This document shows, one piece after another, positions 45,189 through 54,204 of a stretch of DNA of 64,000 nt (position 1 is its first letter; every line of letters starts with the position of its first letter). This stretch comes from Arthrobacter jiangjiafuii (GTDB taxonomy: Bacteria > Actinomycetota > Actinomycetes > Actinomycetales > Micrococcaceae), in assembly GCF_018622995.1 (NCBI RefSeq), contig NZ_CP076022.1, positions 1,364,001 to 1,428,000 of the forward strand, given 5' to 3'. The position numbers were made by a program, and so were the translations under genes. The notes beneath the pieces are model-generated. The model searched no databases. It was given only the letters and a program-made list of their open reading frames with translations, and was not told the DNA's origin.

Positions 45189-45223
45189 GCAGGCTCCGGG
45201 GCGGCGTGCCGTCCGGAGCCTGC
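45189..45223. terminator. Hairpin between rluD and dnaE
   Basis: A perfect 11-bp stem (45189-45199 with 45213-45223) with a 13-nt loop that can itself fold. No T run. It is probably the end signal of the dcw-linked transcript. Confidence 0.45.
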
Positions 45224-45235
45224 GCGGACCGGGCC

Positions 45236-45241
45236 TAGAAT
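45236..45241 (+). promoter_or_regulatory. -10 box of a leaderless promoter for dnaE
   Basis: TAGAAT ends 6 nt before the GTG start at 45248. Confidence 0.5.
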
Positions 45242-45247
45242 GGTTCG

Positions 45248-48200
45248 GTGGCTTCAGCAACTAGTTCTTCGAAATCGTTTGTCCATCTTCACAACCACAC
45301 CGAGTATTCGATGCTGGACGGGGCGGCCCGTCTGACGGACCTCTTCAGCCATGCCGAAGAGCTGGGAATGAACGCGGTGGCCACAACGGACCACGGGTTC
45401 GTGTTCGGTGCCTTCGACTTCTGGAACAAGGCCCGCAACGCCGGCATCAAGCCGATCATCGGTGTGGAGGCGTATCTGACCCCCGGCACCGCCCGCGCGG
45501 ACAAGACCCGTGTGAAGTGGGGCGACGGCGGCCGCAACGACGTCTCCGGCGCCGGTGCCTACACGCATATGACCATGTGGTCGGAGACCACCGAGGGCAT
45601 GCACAACCTGTTCCGGATGTCCTCCCTGGCTTCCCTGGAGGGCTTCCTTTACAAGCCACGCATGGACCGTGACCTGCTCCAGACCTACGGCAAGGGCCTC
45701 ATCGCCACCACCGGCTGCCCGTCCGGCGAGGTACAGACGAAACTGCGCCTGGGCCAGTACCGTGAGGCCGTCCAGGCCGCCTCCGACTTCCGCGACATCT
45801 TCGGTGCGGACAACTTCTTCTGCGAAATCATGGACCACGGCCTGGACATTGAGCGCAACGTCCAGGCGGACCTGTTCAAGCTCGCCAAGGAGCTGAAGCT
45901 GCCGCTGGTCGCCACCAACGACCTGCACTACACCCACGCCGAAGACGCCTCCGCGCATGCCGCGCTGCTGTGCGTGCAGTCCGGCTCCTCGCTGGCGGAC
46001 CCGAAACGCTTCAAGTTCGACGCCGACGAGTTCTACCTGAAATCCCCGGCCGAGATGCGGGCGATCTTCCGCGACTACCCCGAGGCCTGCGACAACACGC
46101 TGCTCATCGCCGAGCGCTGCGACGTCGAATTCAATACCAACGCCAACTACATGCCGCGCTTCCCCACTCCGGAGGGGGAGAACGAGGAGTCCTGGTTCGT
46201 CAAGGAAGTGGAGGCCGGCCTGCACCGCCGCTACCCGAACGGCATTACCGACGCCGTCCGCAAGCGTGCCGACTACGAAGTGGGCATCATTGCCCAGATG
46301 GGTTTCCCGGGGTACTTCCTCGTGGTGGCCGACTTCATCAACTGGGCCAAGGCAAACGGGATCCGCGTCGGTCCCGGCCGCGGCTCCGGCGCAGGCTCCA
46401 TGGCGGCCTACGCCATGGGCATCACCGATCTGGATCCGCTGCAGCACGGCCTGATCTTTGAGCGGTTCCTGAACCCGGACCGTGTGTCCATGCCTGACTT
46501 CGACGTCGACTTCGATGATCGGCGCCGTTCCGAGGTGATCCACTACGTCACCGAGAAGTACGGCGACGAGCGTGTGGCCATGATCGTCACCTACGGCACC
46601 ATCAAGGCCAAGCAGGCGCTGAAGGACTCCTCACGCGTCATGGGCTACCCCTTCTCGGTGGGGGAGCGGCTGACCAAGGCCATGCCGCCGGACGTGATGG
46701 GCAAGGGCCTGTCCCTGGCCGATGTCCACAACAAGGAAGCCAAGCGTTACGGCGAGGCGGAGGAACTGCGCGAACTGCTGCGCACCGACCCCGATTCGCA
46801 GCGCGTCTTCGATACCGCCCTGGGCCTGGAGGGCCTGAAGCGGCAGTGGGGTGTGCACGCCGCAGGCGTGATCATGTCCTCGGACCCGTTGATCAACATC
46901 ATCCCGATCATGCGCCGCGACCAGGACGGGCAGGTCATCACGCAGTTCGACTACCCCACCTGCGAAGGCCTGGGGCTGATCAAGATGGACTTCCTCGGCC
47001 TGCGAAACCTGACCATCGTCTCGGACGCGGTGGAGAACATCAAGAACAACCGCGGCGAGGACCTCGTCCTGGAAGACCTGCCGCTGGACCTGAAACCCGC
47101 CTACGAACTGCTGGCCAGCGGCGACACCCTGGGCGTGTTCCAGCTCGACGGCGGCCCCATGCGGTCGCTGCTCAAGAGCATGCGCCCGGACAACTTTGAA
47201 GACATTTCCGCCGTCATCGCCCTGTACCGGCCGGGCCCCATGGGTGCGAACTCGCATACCAACTACGCCCTGCGTAAAACCGGGCAGCAGGAAATCACGC
47301 CGATCCACCCGGAGCTCGAGGAGCCGCTGGCGGAAATCCTGGGCACCACCTACGGCCTGATCGTGTATCAGGAGCAGGTTATGGCCATCGCGCAGAAGGT
47401 CGCCGGCTTCACCCTCGGCCAGGCCGACATCCTGCGCCGCGCCATGGGTAAGAAGAAGAAGTCGGAGCTGGACAAGCAGTACGCCGGCTTCCACCAGGGC
47501 ATGGTGGACCGCGGCTATTCCGAGGCCGCCATCAAGGCCCTCTGGGACATCCTGCTGCCCTTCTCCGACTACGCCTTCAACAAGGCCCACTCGGCAGCGT
47601 ACGGCGTGGTTTCCTACTGGACCGCCTACCTGAAGGCCCAGTATCCGGCCGAATACATGGCGGCCCTGCTCACCTCGGTGGGTGATGACAAGGACAAGCT
47701 GGCCATGTACCTGAACGAGTGCCGCAAGATGGGCATCACGGTGCTGCCGCCGGATGTGAACGAGTCCAGCGTGAACTTCACCCCGGTAGGCACCGACATC
47801 CGCTTCGGCATGGGCGCCATCCGCAACGTCGGCGCCAACGTGGTGCAGTCCATGGTGGCCGCCCGCGAGGAAAAGGGTGCGTTCACCAACTTCAAGGACT
47901 TCCTGATGAAGGTCCCGGCGGTGGTGTGCAACAAGCGCACCATCGAATCGCTGATCAAGGCCGGCGCGTTCGACTCCATGGGCCACGCCCGGCGGCCGCT
48001 GGCCATGATCCACGAAGAGGCGATTGACTCCGTCGTCGTGCTCAAGCGCAACGAGGCGGTGGGCCAGTTCGACCTCTTCGCTGCGATAGCCGACCAGGAG
48101 CCGGAGGACTCGATCAGCATCGAGATCCCCGACCTGCCCGAATGGGAGAAGAAGGACAAGCTCTCCTTCGAGCGCGACATGCTCGGACTGTACGTCTCGG

Positions 48201-48787
48201 ACCATCCGCTGCAGGGGCTCGAGGGCATCCTCAGCCAGCACGCCGATTCCTCCATCACCAACATTGTGGGTGAGGAAGGCCCGGCCGACGGCGCCATTGT
48301 CACCATTGCGGGGATGATCACCTCGCTCCAGCGCCGGATTGCCAAGAACAGCGGCAACGCCTACGCCCGCTGCGAAATCGAGGACCTGGCCGGCTCCATG
48401 GAGGTCATGTTCTTCGGTCAGGTCTACGGGCCGATTGCCGCGGTGCTGGCCGAGGACCTGATCGTGGTGGTCCGCGGCAGGCTGCAGCGCCGCGACGACG
48501 GCGCCGTGACCCTGAACGCCCAGGAACTGACCGTTCCGGACCTCAGCGAGGGCCATTCCGGTCCGGTGGTGATTTCCATGGCCACCTACAAGGCCACCGA
48601 AACCGTGGTGACCCAGCTCGGCGACGTGCTCCGGACCCACCCCGGAACCTCGGAGGTGCAGATCCGGCTGAACGGCTCCCGGACGGTCGAAGTCATGAAA
48701 CTGGGCGTGGACATGCGGGTCAATCCAACGCCGTCGCTGTTCGGTGACCTCAAGGTGCTGCTGGGACCGGCCTGCCTGGACGTATAG
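45248..48787 (+). CDS. dnaE: DNA polymerase III alpha subunit (DnaE1)
   Basis: 1179 aa. A PHP domain (about 10-270, starting FVHLHNHTEYSMLDGA) probably gives proofreading, as in M. tuberculosis DnaE1. The polymerase palm has GPGRGSGAGSMAAY and catalytic aspartates in PDFDVDF (residues 416-422). An OB fold lies near residue 1010-1090 and the C-terminal tail binds tau. It is the main replicative polymerase. GTG 45248 starts the conserved chain and looks leaderless. No terminator is obvious in the 48-nt gap to the convergent gene. Confidence 0.97.
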   Translation: MASATSSSKSFVHLHNHTEYSMLDGAARLTDLFSHAEELGMNAVATTDHGFVFGAFDFWNKARNAGIKPIIGVEAYLTPGTARADKTRVKWGDGGRNDVSGAGAYTHMTMWSETTEGMHNLFRMSSLASLEGFLYKPRMDRDLLQTYGKGLIATTGCPSGEVQTKLRLGQYREAVQAASDFRDIFGADNFFCEIMDHGLDIERNVQADLFKLAKELKLPLVATNDLHYTHAEDASAHAALLCVQSGSSLADPKRFKFDADEFYLKSPAEMRAIFRDYPEACDNTLLIAERCDVEFNTNANYMPRFPTPEGENEESWFVKEVEAGLHRRYPNGITDAVRKRADYEVGIIAQMGFPGYFLVVADFINWAKANGIRVGPGRGSGAGSMAAYAMGITDLDPLQHGLIFERFLNPDRVSMPDFDVDFDDRRRSEVIHYVTEKYGDERVAMIVTYGTIKAKQALKDSSRVMGYPFSVGERLTKAMPPDVMGKGLSLADVHNKEAKRYGEAEELRELLRTDPDSQRVFDTALGLEGLKRQWGVHAAGVIMSSDPLINIIPIMRRDQDGQVITQFDYPTCEGLGLIKMDFLGLRNLTIVSDAVENIKNNRGEDLVLEDLPLDLKPAYELLASGDTLGVFQLDGGPMRSLLKSMRPDNFEDISAVIALYRPGPMGANSHTNYALRKTGQQEITPIHPELEEPLAEILGTTYGLIVYQEQVMAIAQKVAGFTLGQADILRRAMGKKKKSELDKQYAGFHQGMVDRGYSEAAIKALWDILLPFSDYAFNKAHSAAYGVVSYWTAYLKAQYPAEYMAALLTSVGDDKDKLAMYLNECRKMGITVLPPDVNESSVNFTPVGTDIRFGMGAIRNVGANVVQSMVAAREEKGAFTNFKDFLMKVPAVVCNKRTIESLIKAGAFDSMGHARRPLAMIHEEAIDSVVVLKRNEAVGQFDLFAAIADQEPEDSISIEIPDLPEWEKKDKLSFERDMLGLYVSDHPLQGLEGILSQHADSSITNIVGEEGPADGAIVTIAGMITSLQRRIAKNSGNAYARCEIEDLAGSMEVMFFGQVYGPIAAVLAEDLIVVVRGRLQRRDDGAVTLNAQELTVPDLSEGHSGPVVISMATYKATETVVTQLGDVLRTHPGTSEVQIRLNGSRTVEVMKLGVDMRVNPTPSLFGDLKVLLGPACLDV

Positions 48788-48835
48788 GACGTGGCCGGTC
48801 AGGTCAGGCCGGTCAGATGCGTCGGCCGGCGGCGG

Positions 48836-50341
48836 TCAGGCCGCTGCCGTGTCGGTTGGCTTGACCCCGCGCCGGCCAAAGAACCGGTCATAGGCGATTC
48901 CCGCCAGGATGCCGACAAGCAGCGAGACCGCCAGGATGATGGTCAGGGCGAGCACATCGGCGCCCAGCCCGGTGTCCGTTCCCGCTCCGAAGTACAGGAT
49001 GCCCCGGACTGCCGTGGCGATGTGGTGCAGGGGCTCCCAGGGGGCGATGGCCCGGAAGAAACCGGGCAGTGCCTCCACCGGCACCACAGCGCCGGATGAG
49101 GGCAGGCCCATCAGGACCAGATAGACCATCGCGACCAGCAGGCCGGCGTTGCCGAAGATGGTCAACAGGGCGAAAACCGCCGCTGACACAGCGGACATTG
49201 CCAGCCAACTGACCAGGAACAGTGTTCCTCCGCTGGGCAGCGGAACATCCGCCGCGGAGGCCACCCACATCACCATGCTGGCTGCCGGCGCGGCGGCAGC
49301 GACGAAGATTCCCCACTTGACCAGCATGGTCATCCAGCGGGAGGGTGTGGTGCGCCGGGCCTGGAGGAACTGCGGCCCCAGTTCCAGGGGCATGATTCCC
49401 AGCTTCCCGTCGACCAGGACATTCACGCCAATGGAACCGGTCAGCCCCAGGACCAGGAGCAGGATGGCGTAGTAGAAGGAGCCCATGCCCAGGGCCGTGC
49501 CTTCCTCCACCGGGTGGTAGGTGACGGAGCTGATCTGGATGGGCTCCTGCAGCAGCAGGGTGGAGGAAGCACTGACCACGGGTGCCAGCGTTTGAGCCAG
49601 CAGCGCGGGGGTTCCTGCCTGCTGCTGGATCAGCTGCCGCGCAAAGGCTTCCGTTGTCGGTCCTGCCTGGGCCGCTGCCTCCAGCGTCCGGCGGGCCTGG
49701 TCATCCTGGGAAAGTCTCAGCTGCTGTTCCACGGCGGCACGGGCCTGGGCCTGCGCATCCTTCGCGGCGCTGCTGAGCTGTTCCCCCATCGAGGTGCTGG
49801 CCTCTTTCAGCCCCGGTTCGATGATGCCCGTCGCCAGCCGGGCCGCCAGGGCGCCGGCCTTGGGGTCGGTGTAGACGGTGACGGCTGGACGGGCAGCAGG
49901 CTCCTCGGTCAAGGCTCCGCTGACCAGTCCTGCGGCGTCTGAGGAGAAGGTGGCGGGGATAACCACGGCAGCGTAGACCTCCCCGTTCCCGAGCTGCTCC
50001 TGTGCATCGGCCCAGGAGAGGACCCGCAGGTCCAGTTCCTCTCCTTCCGCAGCCCGGTCAGCAAAGCCGTTCAGAATTTCCTGGCCCAGATTCTGCCCAC
50101 CTGTGCCGTCGGCGGCAGCGCCCGTGCCGGCGTCCTCGTTCACCACCGCAATCGGGAAGTCCTTCAAATGCCCGGTCGGATTGGCGAGCCCGCCCATGTA
50201 GAGTCCCGTGCCGATGGCCGCCAGGAGGACAACCACCAGCATGGGCAGCAGCCAGAACATGGGCGACCGGTAGGGGGAGGCCGGCGGCCGGCCCGCCGGG
50301 CGGGCAGCGTGGCGGGAACGTGTCGGGGTGGACGTGGACAT
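48836..50341 (-). CDS. YhgE/DUF3533-type multi-pass membrane protein
   Basis: 501 aa. One N-terminal membrane segment, then an extracytoplasmic domain of about 240 residues (PIAVVNEDAGTG near residue 84), then about six membrane segments, the last ending in a basic tail. This is the architecture of YhgE/Pip and ABC-2-type permeases without an ATPase. Related proteins are phage receptors, secretion-linked proteins or putative drug exporters. It is divergent from a TetR regulator with two operator-like repeats in between, which suggests inducible export of a small molecule. The substrate is unknown. Confidence 0.85.
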   Translation of the reverse strand: MSTSTPTRSRHAARPAGRPPASPYRSPMFWLLPMLVVVLLAAIGTGLYMGGLANPTGHLKDFPIAVVNEDAGTGAAADGTGGQNLGQEILNGFADRAAEGEELDLRVLSWADAQEQLGNGEVYAAVVIPATFSSDAAGLVSGALTEEPAARPAVTVYTDPKAGALAARLATGIIEPGLKEASTSMGEQLSSAAKDAQAQARAAVEQQLRLSQDDQARRTLEAAAQAGPTTEAFARQLIQQQAGTPALLAQTLAPVVSASSTLLLQEPIQISSVTYHPVEEGTALGMGSFYYAILLLVLGLTGSIGVNVLVDGKLGIMPLELGPQFLQARRTTPSRWMTMLVKWGIFVAAAAPAASMVMWVASAADVPLPSGGTLFLVSWLAMSAVSAAVFALLTIFGNAGLLVAMVYLVLMGLPSSGAVVPVEALPGFFRAIAPWEPLHHIATAVRGILYFGAGTDTGLGADVLALTIILAVSLLVGILAGIAYDRFFGRRGVKPTDTAAA

Positions 50342-50370
50342 GCGGGCAGTTCCTTATTCGAACGACTTGG

Positions 50371-50384
50371 ATACACGAGTGTAT
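50371..50384. promoter_or_regulatory. TetR-type operator, copy 1
   Basis: ATACA-CGAG-TGTAT, a perfect inverted repeat in the divergent promoter region. It overlaps a TTGACT -35 candidate at 50384. Confidence 0.65.
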
Positions 50385-50399
50385 TGACTTCATTCGACG

Positions 50400-50413
50400 A
50401 TACACCCCTGTAT
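50400..50413. promoter_or_regulatory. TetR-type operator, copy 2
   Basis: ATACA-CCCC-TGTAT, extended to 7-bp arms (CGATACA / TGTATCG), 29 bp from copy 1. Both share ATACA-N4-TGTAT. Confidence 0.65.
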
Positions 50414-50449
50414 CGTGTGAAGATGCCCCGCAGGAGAGAGGAACACGTT

Positions 50450-51088
50450 ATGGAGCCCGCTGAAGCCGAACCGGCCAAGAGGTCGCGGTCGGCCACGAGA
50501 AGCCGGCTGCTGGCCACATCGGCCGCGGTCTTTGCGGAGCGGGGCCTTGAAGGTGCCAGCGTTGAGGAGCTGTGCGCCGCGGCGGGCTTCACCCGCGGTG
50601 CGTTCTACAGCAATTTCGCCTCGAAAACGGATCTGGCGCTGGCCATGTATGAAGAGCACGCGCGGCAATTGGCTAAACGGCTCAACGGGCAGCTGGACCA
50701 ATGGCTTCAGCCCGGCGGGCTGGAACCCACTCTCGTCGTCGAACGCGTCCTCGAAGGCATGGCGGATTTCACGTCCGATACGGTGTGGCATGCCGTGCGG
50801 CTGGAGCTGCTGCTGGCGGCCCGGAGGTCCGAGCGTGTACGTACGGTTGTCGCCGAGCAGCGGGCCGTTCTGTCCGAGGCTGTGACCGCTGCCCTGATCC
50901 GGGTGGCCGACGCGCAGGACGCTGAGTTTACCGTCGATCCCGCCGAGCTGGCGCGGCTGTTGCTGGCGGTCTACGACGGGCGGCTGAACGAGCAGATTGC
51001 CGGAAGCGGCAGCCGCCCGGCACAGCTGAACCTTGTCGCGTTCACCTGGCAGAACCTCACGCGTCCCAAATCCGGTCCCCGGCCGTAA
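50450..51088 (+). CDS. TetR-family transcriptional regulator
   Basis: 212 aa from ATG 50450, preceded by AGAGGA with good spacing; an upstream ATG at 50423 is possible but has no such site. The helix-turn-helix covers about residues 12-60 (ATSAAVFAERGLEGASVEEL, then AAGFTRGAFYSNFASKTDL). The C-terminal ligand domain is typical of the family. It is divergent from the DUF3533 gene and very likely controls it and itself through the two ATACA-N4-TGTAT sites. The inducer is unknown. Confidence 0.9.
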   Translation: MEPAEAEPAKRSRSATRSRLLATSAAVFAERGLEGASVEELCAAAGFTRGAFYSNFASKTDLALAMYEEHARQLAKRLNGQLDQWLQPGGLEPTLVVERVLEGMADFTSDTVWHAVRLELLLAARRSERVRTVVAEQRAVLSEAVTAALIRVADAQDAEFTVDPAELARLLLAVYDGRLNEQIAGSGSRPAQLNLVAFTWQNLTRPKSGPRP

Positions 51089-51126
51089 CGCAGCTGCCTT
51101 CTACCTGCGCTCCAAGGGCGCTTGCG

Positions 51127-51132
51127 TAGACT
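51127..51132 (+). promoter_or_regulatory. -10 box of a leaderless promoter for hisD
   Basis: TAGACT ends 6 nt before GTG 51139, with the same TAGACTGGAG sequence as in front of mtr. Confidence 0.5.
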
Positions 51133-51138
51133 GGAGGG

Positions 51139-52491
51139 GTGAACTCATCAACCTCCGGTCCTGCCTTCGATTCCTTCGCCACCATCGACCTGCGCGGCCA
51201 GCATCTTTCTCCGGCCGCACTGAAACGTGCCATGCCGCGGGCCGAGACCACCACCGATGTGGCTTCGGACGCCGTGGCCGCCATCATCGCCGATGTCCGT
51301 AGCCGCGGTTTCGACGCGCTCAATGAGTTGGCTCTGCGGTTCGACGGCGTCCGACAGGATCATCTGCTGGTGCCCCGGGAGGCCCTGCGCGAGGCTCTGG
51401 ACCAGCTCGACCCCCAGGTCCGGGCCGCCCTGGAGGAGTCCATCCGGCGCGCACGGCTGTTCGCCGAGGCGCAGCGCCCGCTGGACACCGACCTGGAGAT
51501 CGGACCGGGCGCGGGCGTGAGCCAGAAATGGCTGCCGGTGAACCGCGTGGGCCTGTACGTGCCGGGCGGGCTGGCCGTCTATCCGTCCTCCGTGGTCATG
51601 AACGTGGTGCCGGCCCAGGCTGCCGGCGTCGCCTCGCTGGCTCTTGCCTCGCCGCCGCAGAAGGAATTCGGCGGACTGCCGCACCCGACCATCCTCGCCG
51701 CAGCCGAACTGCTGGGGATCGAAGAGGTCTACGCCATGGGCGGAGCCCAGGCCATTGCCGCCTTCGCCTACGGCATCCCCGCCGCCGGAGAGAATCCCGA
51801 ACTGGAGCCGGTGGATGTGGTGACCGGGCCCGGCAATGTCTATGTGGCCACCGCCAAACGCCTGGTCAAGGGCGTGGTGGGAATCGATGCGGAGGCCGGC
51901 CCCACGGAAATCGCGATCCTCGCGGACGCCGGTGCAGATGCCCGGCTTGTTGCCGCCGACCTGATCAGCCAGGCCGAGCATGATCCCAACGCCGCCTCCG
52001 TGCTGGTCACCGATTCCCCGGAACTGGCAGAGCGGGTCCGGGAGGAATTGGGCCGCCAGGTCCCGGCCACCCGGCACAGCGAACGCGTGGAAACCGCACT
52101 CTCCGGCCCCCAGTCCGGAACCATCCTGGTGGACGGACTGGAGCAGGGCATAGCCGTCTGCAACGCCTACGGCGCCGAACACCTGGAGATCCAGACCGCC
52201 GACGCCGCCAACGTCGCCTCGTCCATCACCAGTGCCGGGGCCATCTTTGTCGGCAACTACAGCCCGGTCAGCCTGGGCGACTACTGCTCAGGGTCCAACC
52301 ATGTGCTGCCCACGGCCGGAACCTCGGCCTTTTCTTCGGGGTTGAACGTCACCACCTTCATGCACGCCATCCAGGTCATCAACTATGACCGTGCGGCGCT
52401 GCAGGAAGTGAGCACCCATGTGGTGGCCCTGTCCCGGGCCGAGGATCTGCCCGCGCACGGGGACGCGGTGTCCATCCGGTTCGCCGACTGA
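51139..52491 (+). CDS. hisD: Histidinol dehydrogenase
   Basis: 450 aa. Conserved parts include [27 protein letters not shown] and AGPTEIA, and the zinc and base residues in SQAEHDPNA and near the C-terminus (TTFMHAIQV). It performs the last two oxidations in histidine synthesis using NAD. It is not followed by hisC/hisB here; nrdR comes next, so hisD is either separate or the rest of the his genes are elsewhere. The start GTG 51139 looks leaderless. Confidence 0.95.
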   Translation: MNSSTSGPAFDSFATIDLRGQHLSPAALKRAMPRAETTTDVASDAVAAIIADVRSRGFDALNELALRFDGVRQDHLLVPREALREALDQLDPQVRAALEESIRRARLFAEAQRPLDTDLEIGPGAGVSQKWLPVNRVGLYVPGGLAVYPSSVVMNVVPAQAAGVASLALASPPQKEFGGLPHPTILAAAELLGIEEVYAMGGAQAIAAFAYGIPAAGENPELEPVDVVTGPGNVYVATAKRLVKGVVGIDAEAGPTEIAILADAGADARLVAADLISQAEHDPNAASVLVTDSPELAERVREELGRQVPATRHSERVETALSGPQSGTILVDGLEQGIAVCNAYGAEHLEIQTADAANVASSITSAGAIFVGNYSPVSLGDYCSGSNHVLPTAGTSAFSSGLNVTTFMHAIQVINYDRAALQEVSTHVVALSRAEDLPAHGDAVSIRFAD

Positions 52492-52527
52492 GCAACGCCC
52501 TCATCGACGCTGGTAAAACGGCATCAA

Positions 52528-52565
52528 CCACCACATGTAGTGGCACTACCTACTACATGTGGTGA
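52528..52565 (+). promoter_or_regulatory. Pair of NrdR-like boxes upstream of nrdR
   Basis: Two 16-nt sites (52528-52543 and 52550-52565) match the ACAC-N8-GTGT type of NrdR box, two helical turns apart. They also form a perfect inverted repeat of 13 bp (52529-52541 with 52552-52564) around 10 nt. This points to autoregulation of nrdR. Confidence 0.6.
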
Positions 52566-52707
52566 CAGGCACTTGGTGATGTGCAGGGTGCGGCCCTAGA
52601 ATTAGGCCCAGCCCGGCTTATGTCCGGGCCGCGCCACCGGAAATTCCGGCAGTGCAGCTCTGCCGCCGGGCCGTTCCCGGCCCTGAACTCCAGCGAAAGG
52701 ACACCGG

Positions 52708-53205
52708 ATGTACTGTCCGTTCTGCCGCAACGCTGATTCCCGCGTCGTCGACAGCCGATTGGCCGACGACGGTTCCGCGATCCGCCGCCGCCGCCAGTGC
52801 CCCGAATGCGGGCGCAGGTTCAGCACCGTGGAGACCACAAGCCTGAGTGTGATCAAGCGCTCCGGAGTGGCCGAGCCGTTCAGCCGGGGCAAGGTCATCA
52901 ACGGCGTGCGCAAGGCCTGCCAGGGACGGCCCGTCAGCGAGGATGACCTGGCCCTGCTGGCCCAGGAAGTGGAGGAAACCATCCGGGCGTCCGGAGTCGC
53001 GGAGATCGATGCACACGAGGTAGGCCTGGCCATCCTGAAGCCGCTGCAGAAGCTGGACCAGGTGGCCTACCTTCGGTTCGCCAGCGTTTACCAGGCGTTC
53101 GAATCCCTCGAGGACTTCGAGGCCGCCATCGCCCTGCTCCGACAGGACTCGCTGCAGGCAGCCGCCCTTCCGGCGGACACCCAGCGGCCGCTCTCTGCCC
53201 GCTAG
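52708..53205 (+). CDS. nrdR: Transcriptional repressor NrdR
   Basis: 165 aa. The N-terminal zinc ribbon has C3, C6, C31 and C34, followed by an ATP-cone domain (about 46-136, starting [17 protein letters not shown]). NrdR senses ATP/dATP and represses ribonucleotide reductase genes. No nrd gene is in the window. ATG 52708 is preceded by GAAAGGACACC. NrdR-like boxes lie 143-180 nt upstream. Confidence 0.95.
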   Translation: MYCPFCRNADSRVVDSRLADDGSAIRRRRQCPECGRRFSTVETTSLSVIKRSGVAEPFSRGKVINGVRKACQGRPVSEDDLALLAQEVEETIRASGVAEIDAHEVGLAILKPLQKLDQVAYLRFASVYQAFESLEDFEAAIALLRQDSLQAAALPADTQRPLSAR

Positions 53206-53231
53206 GGCCCAGGTAAGCGGGCAAGGCGACG

Positions 53232-53290
53232 TCCGGGCAAGCAGGCAATCCGGGCAAGCGGACAATCCGGGCTAAGCAGACAATCCGGGC
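53232..53290. repeat. Tandem array of a 17-bp unit, about 3.5 copies
   Basis: Units starting TCCGGGCAAGC at 53232, 53249, 53266 (TCCGGGCTAAGC, 18 bp) and 53284 differ by a few bases. The array lies between the nrdR stop and the terminator, and a worn copy may precede it. Confidence 0.8.
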
Positions 53291-53295
53291 ACAGC

Positions 53296-53327
53296 GCAGC
53301 GGCGGCAGGAATATCTGCCGCCGCTGC
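53296..53327. terminator. Bidirectional terminator between nrdR and ppgK
   Basis: A 13-bp stem (53296-53308 with 53315-53327) around GAATAT, followed by TGTTTTTG, between convergent genes. Confidence 0.85.
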
Positions 53328-53358
53328 TGTTTTTGCGGATGTTTGCCCGGAACCGGAC

Positions 53359-54165
53359 TTACTTGATGTAGTTGAAGTGCATGGCTGCCTGCAGGGCGGC
53401 ACCCACAATGCCTGCGTTGTTCTTCAGGTTGGCCGTGACCAGCGGGGTGCGCAGGTCCAGCAGCGGCAGGAAATCCTCGCTGCGCTTGGAGATGCCGCCG
53501 CCGACGACAAACAGGTCCGGCGAAAACAGGAACTCCACATGGGAGAAGTAGCGCTGCAGCCGCTGCGCGTATTCTTCCCAGCTGATGTCATCGCGTTCAC
53601 GGGCGGAGGCGGATGCCCGCGATTCGGCGTCGTGTCCGTCAATTTCCAGGTGGCCCAGTTCGGCATTGGGAACCAGGACGCCCTGGTGGATGAGGGCCGA
53701 ACCGATGCCGGTGCCAAGGGTGATGACCAGCACCGTGCCGTCCACCCCGCGTCCGGCGCCGTAGCGCGCCTCGGCCAGCCCGGCGGCGTCGGCGTCGTTC
53801 ATGACCTGCACTTCGCGGTTCAGGGCCTTAGTGAGGAGGGCGTCGACGTCGGTGTCCACCCAGCTCTTGTCCACGTTGGCCGCGGACCGGGCGATGCCGT
53901 GCTGGATGATCGCCGGGAACGTGACTCCGACCGGCACGTCGGTTCCCGGGCCCTCAGGGCGGGCCGAGAGCTCGGCGACGATCTGTCCTACGACCCCTGC
54001 CACTGCCTCCGGCGTAGCAGGCTGGGGAGTGGGGATCCGGAACCGTTCGCCAATCAGCTTGCCCTTGTTGAGGTCGACGATGCCGCCCTTGATACCGGTG
54101 CCACCGATATCGATACCGATGACGGCGCTCTTGTCACCGTGCTTGTTCTTGTGCTTCTTGGCCAT
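53359..54165 (-). CDS. ppgK: Polyphosphate glucokinase (ROK family)
   Basis: 268 aa. GIDIGGTGIKGG and LGTGIGSALIHQG bind phosphate, and NDADAAGLAEARYGAG carries the sugar-site acid. It lacks the CXCGXXGC zinc motif of ATP-type ROK glucokinases, which agrees with the PpgK group; Arthrobacter enzymes of this type use polyphosphate or ATP to phosphorylate glucose (and mannose). ATG 54165 has GGAG upstream. It is 39 nt downstream of map in the same direction. Confidence 0.92.
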   Translation of the reverse strand: MAKKHKNKHGDKSAVIGIDIGGTGIKGGIVDLNKGKLIGERFRIPTPQPATPEAVAGVVGQIVAELSARPEGPGTDVPVGVTFPAIIQHGIARSAANVDKSWVDTDVDALLTKALNREVQVMNDADAAGLAEARYGAGRGVDGTVLVITLGTGIGSALIHQGVLVPNAELGHLEIDGHDAESRASASARERDDISWEEYAQRLQRYFSHVEFLFSPDLFVVGGGISKRSEDFLPLLDLRTPLVTANLKNNAGIVGAALQAAMHFNYIK

Positions 54166-54204
54166 GGTTCTCCAGAGGTTGGTCTGTCTCGGGTCGGTGA
54201 CGGT

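Noticed and set aside
50168-50449. Extended TetR reading frame starting at 50168
   Set aside because: It would run through the divergent membrane gene and the operators; the domain starts after 50450.
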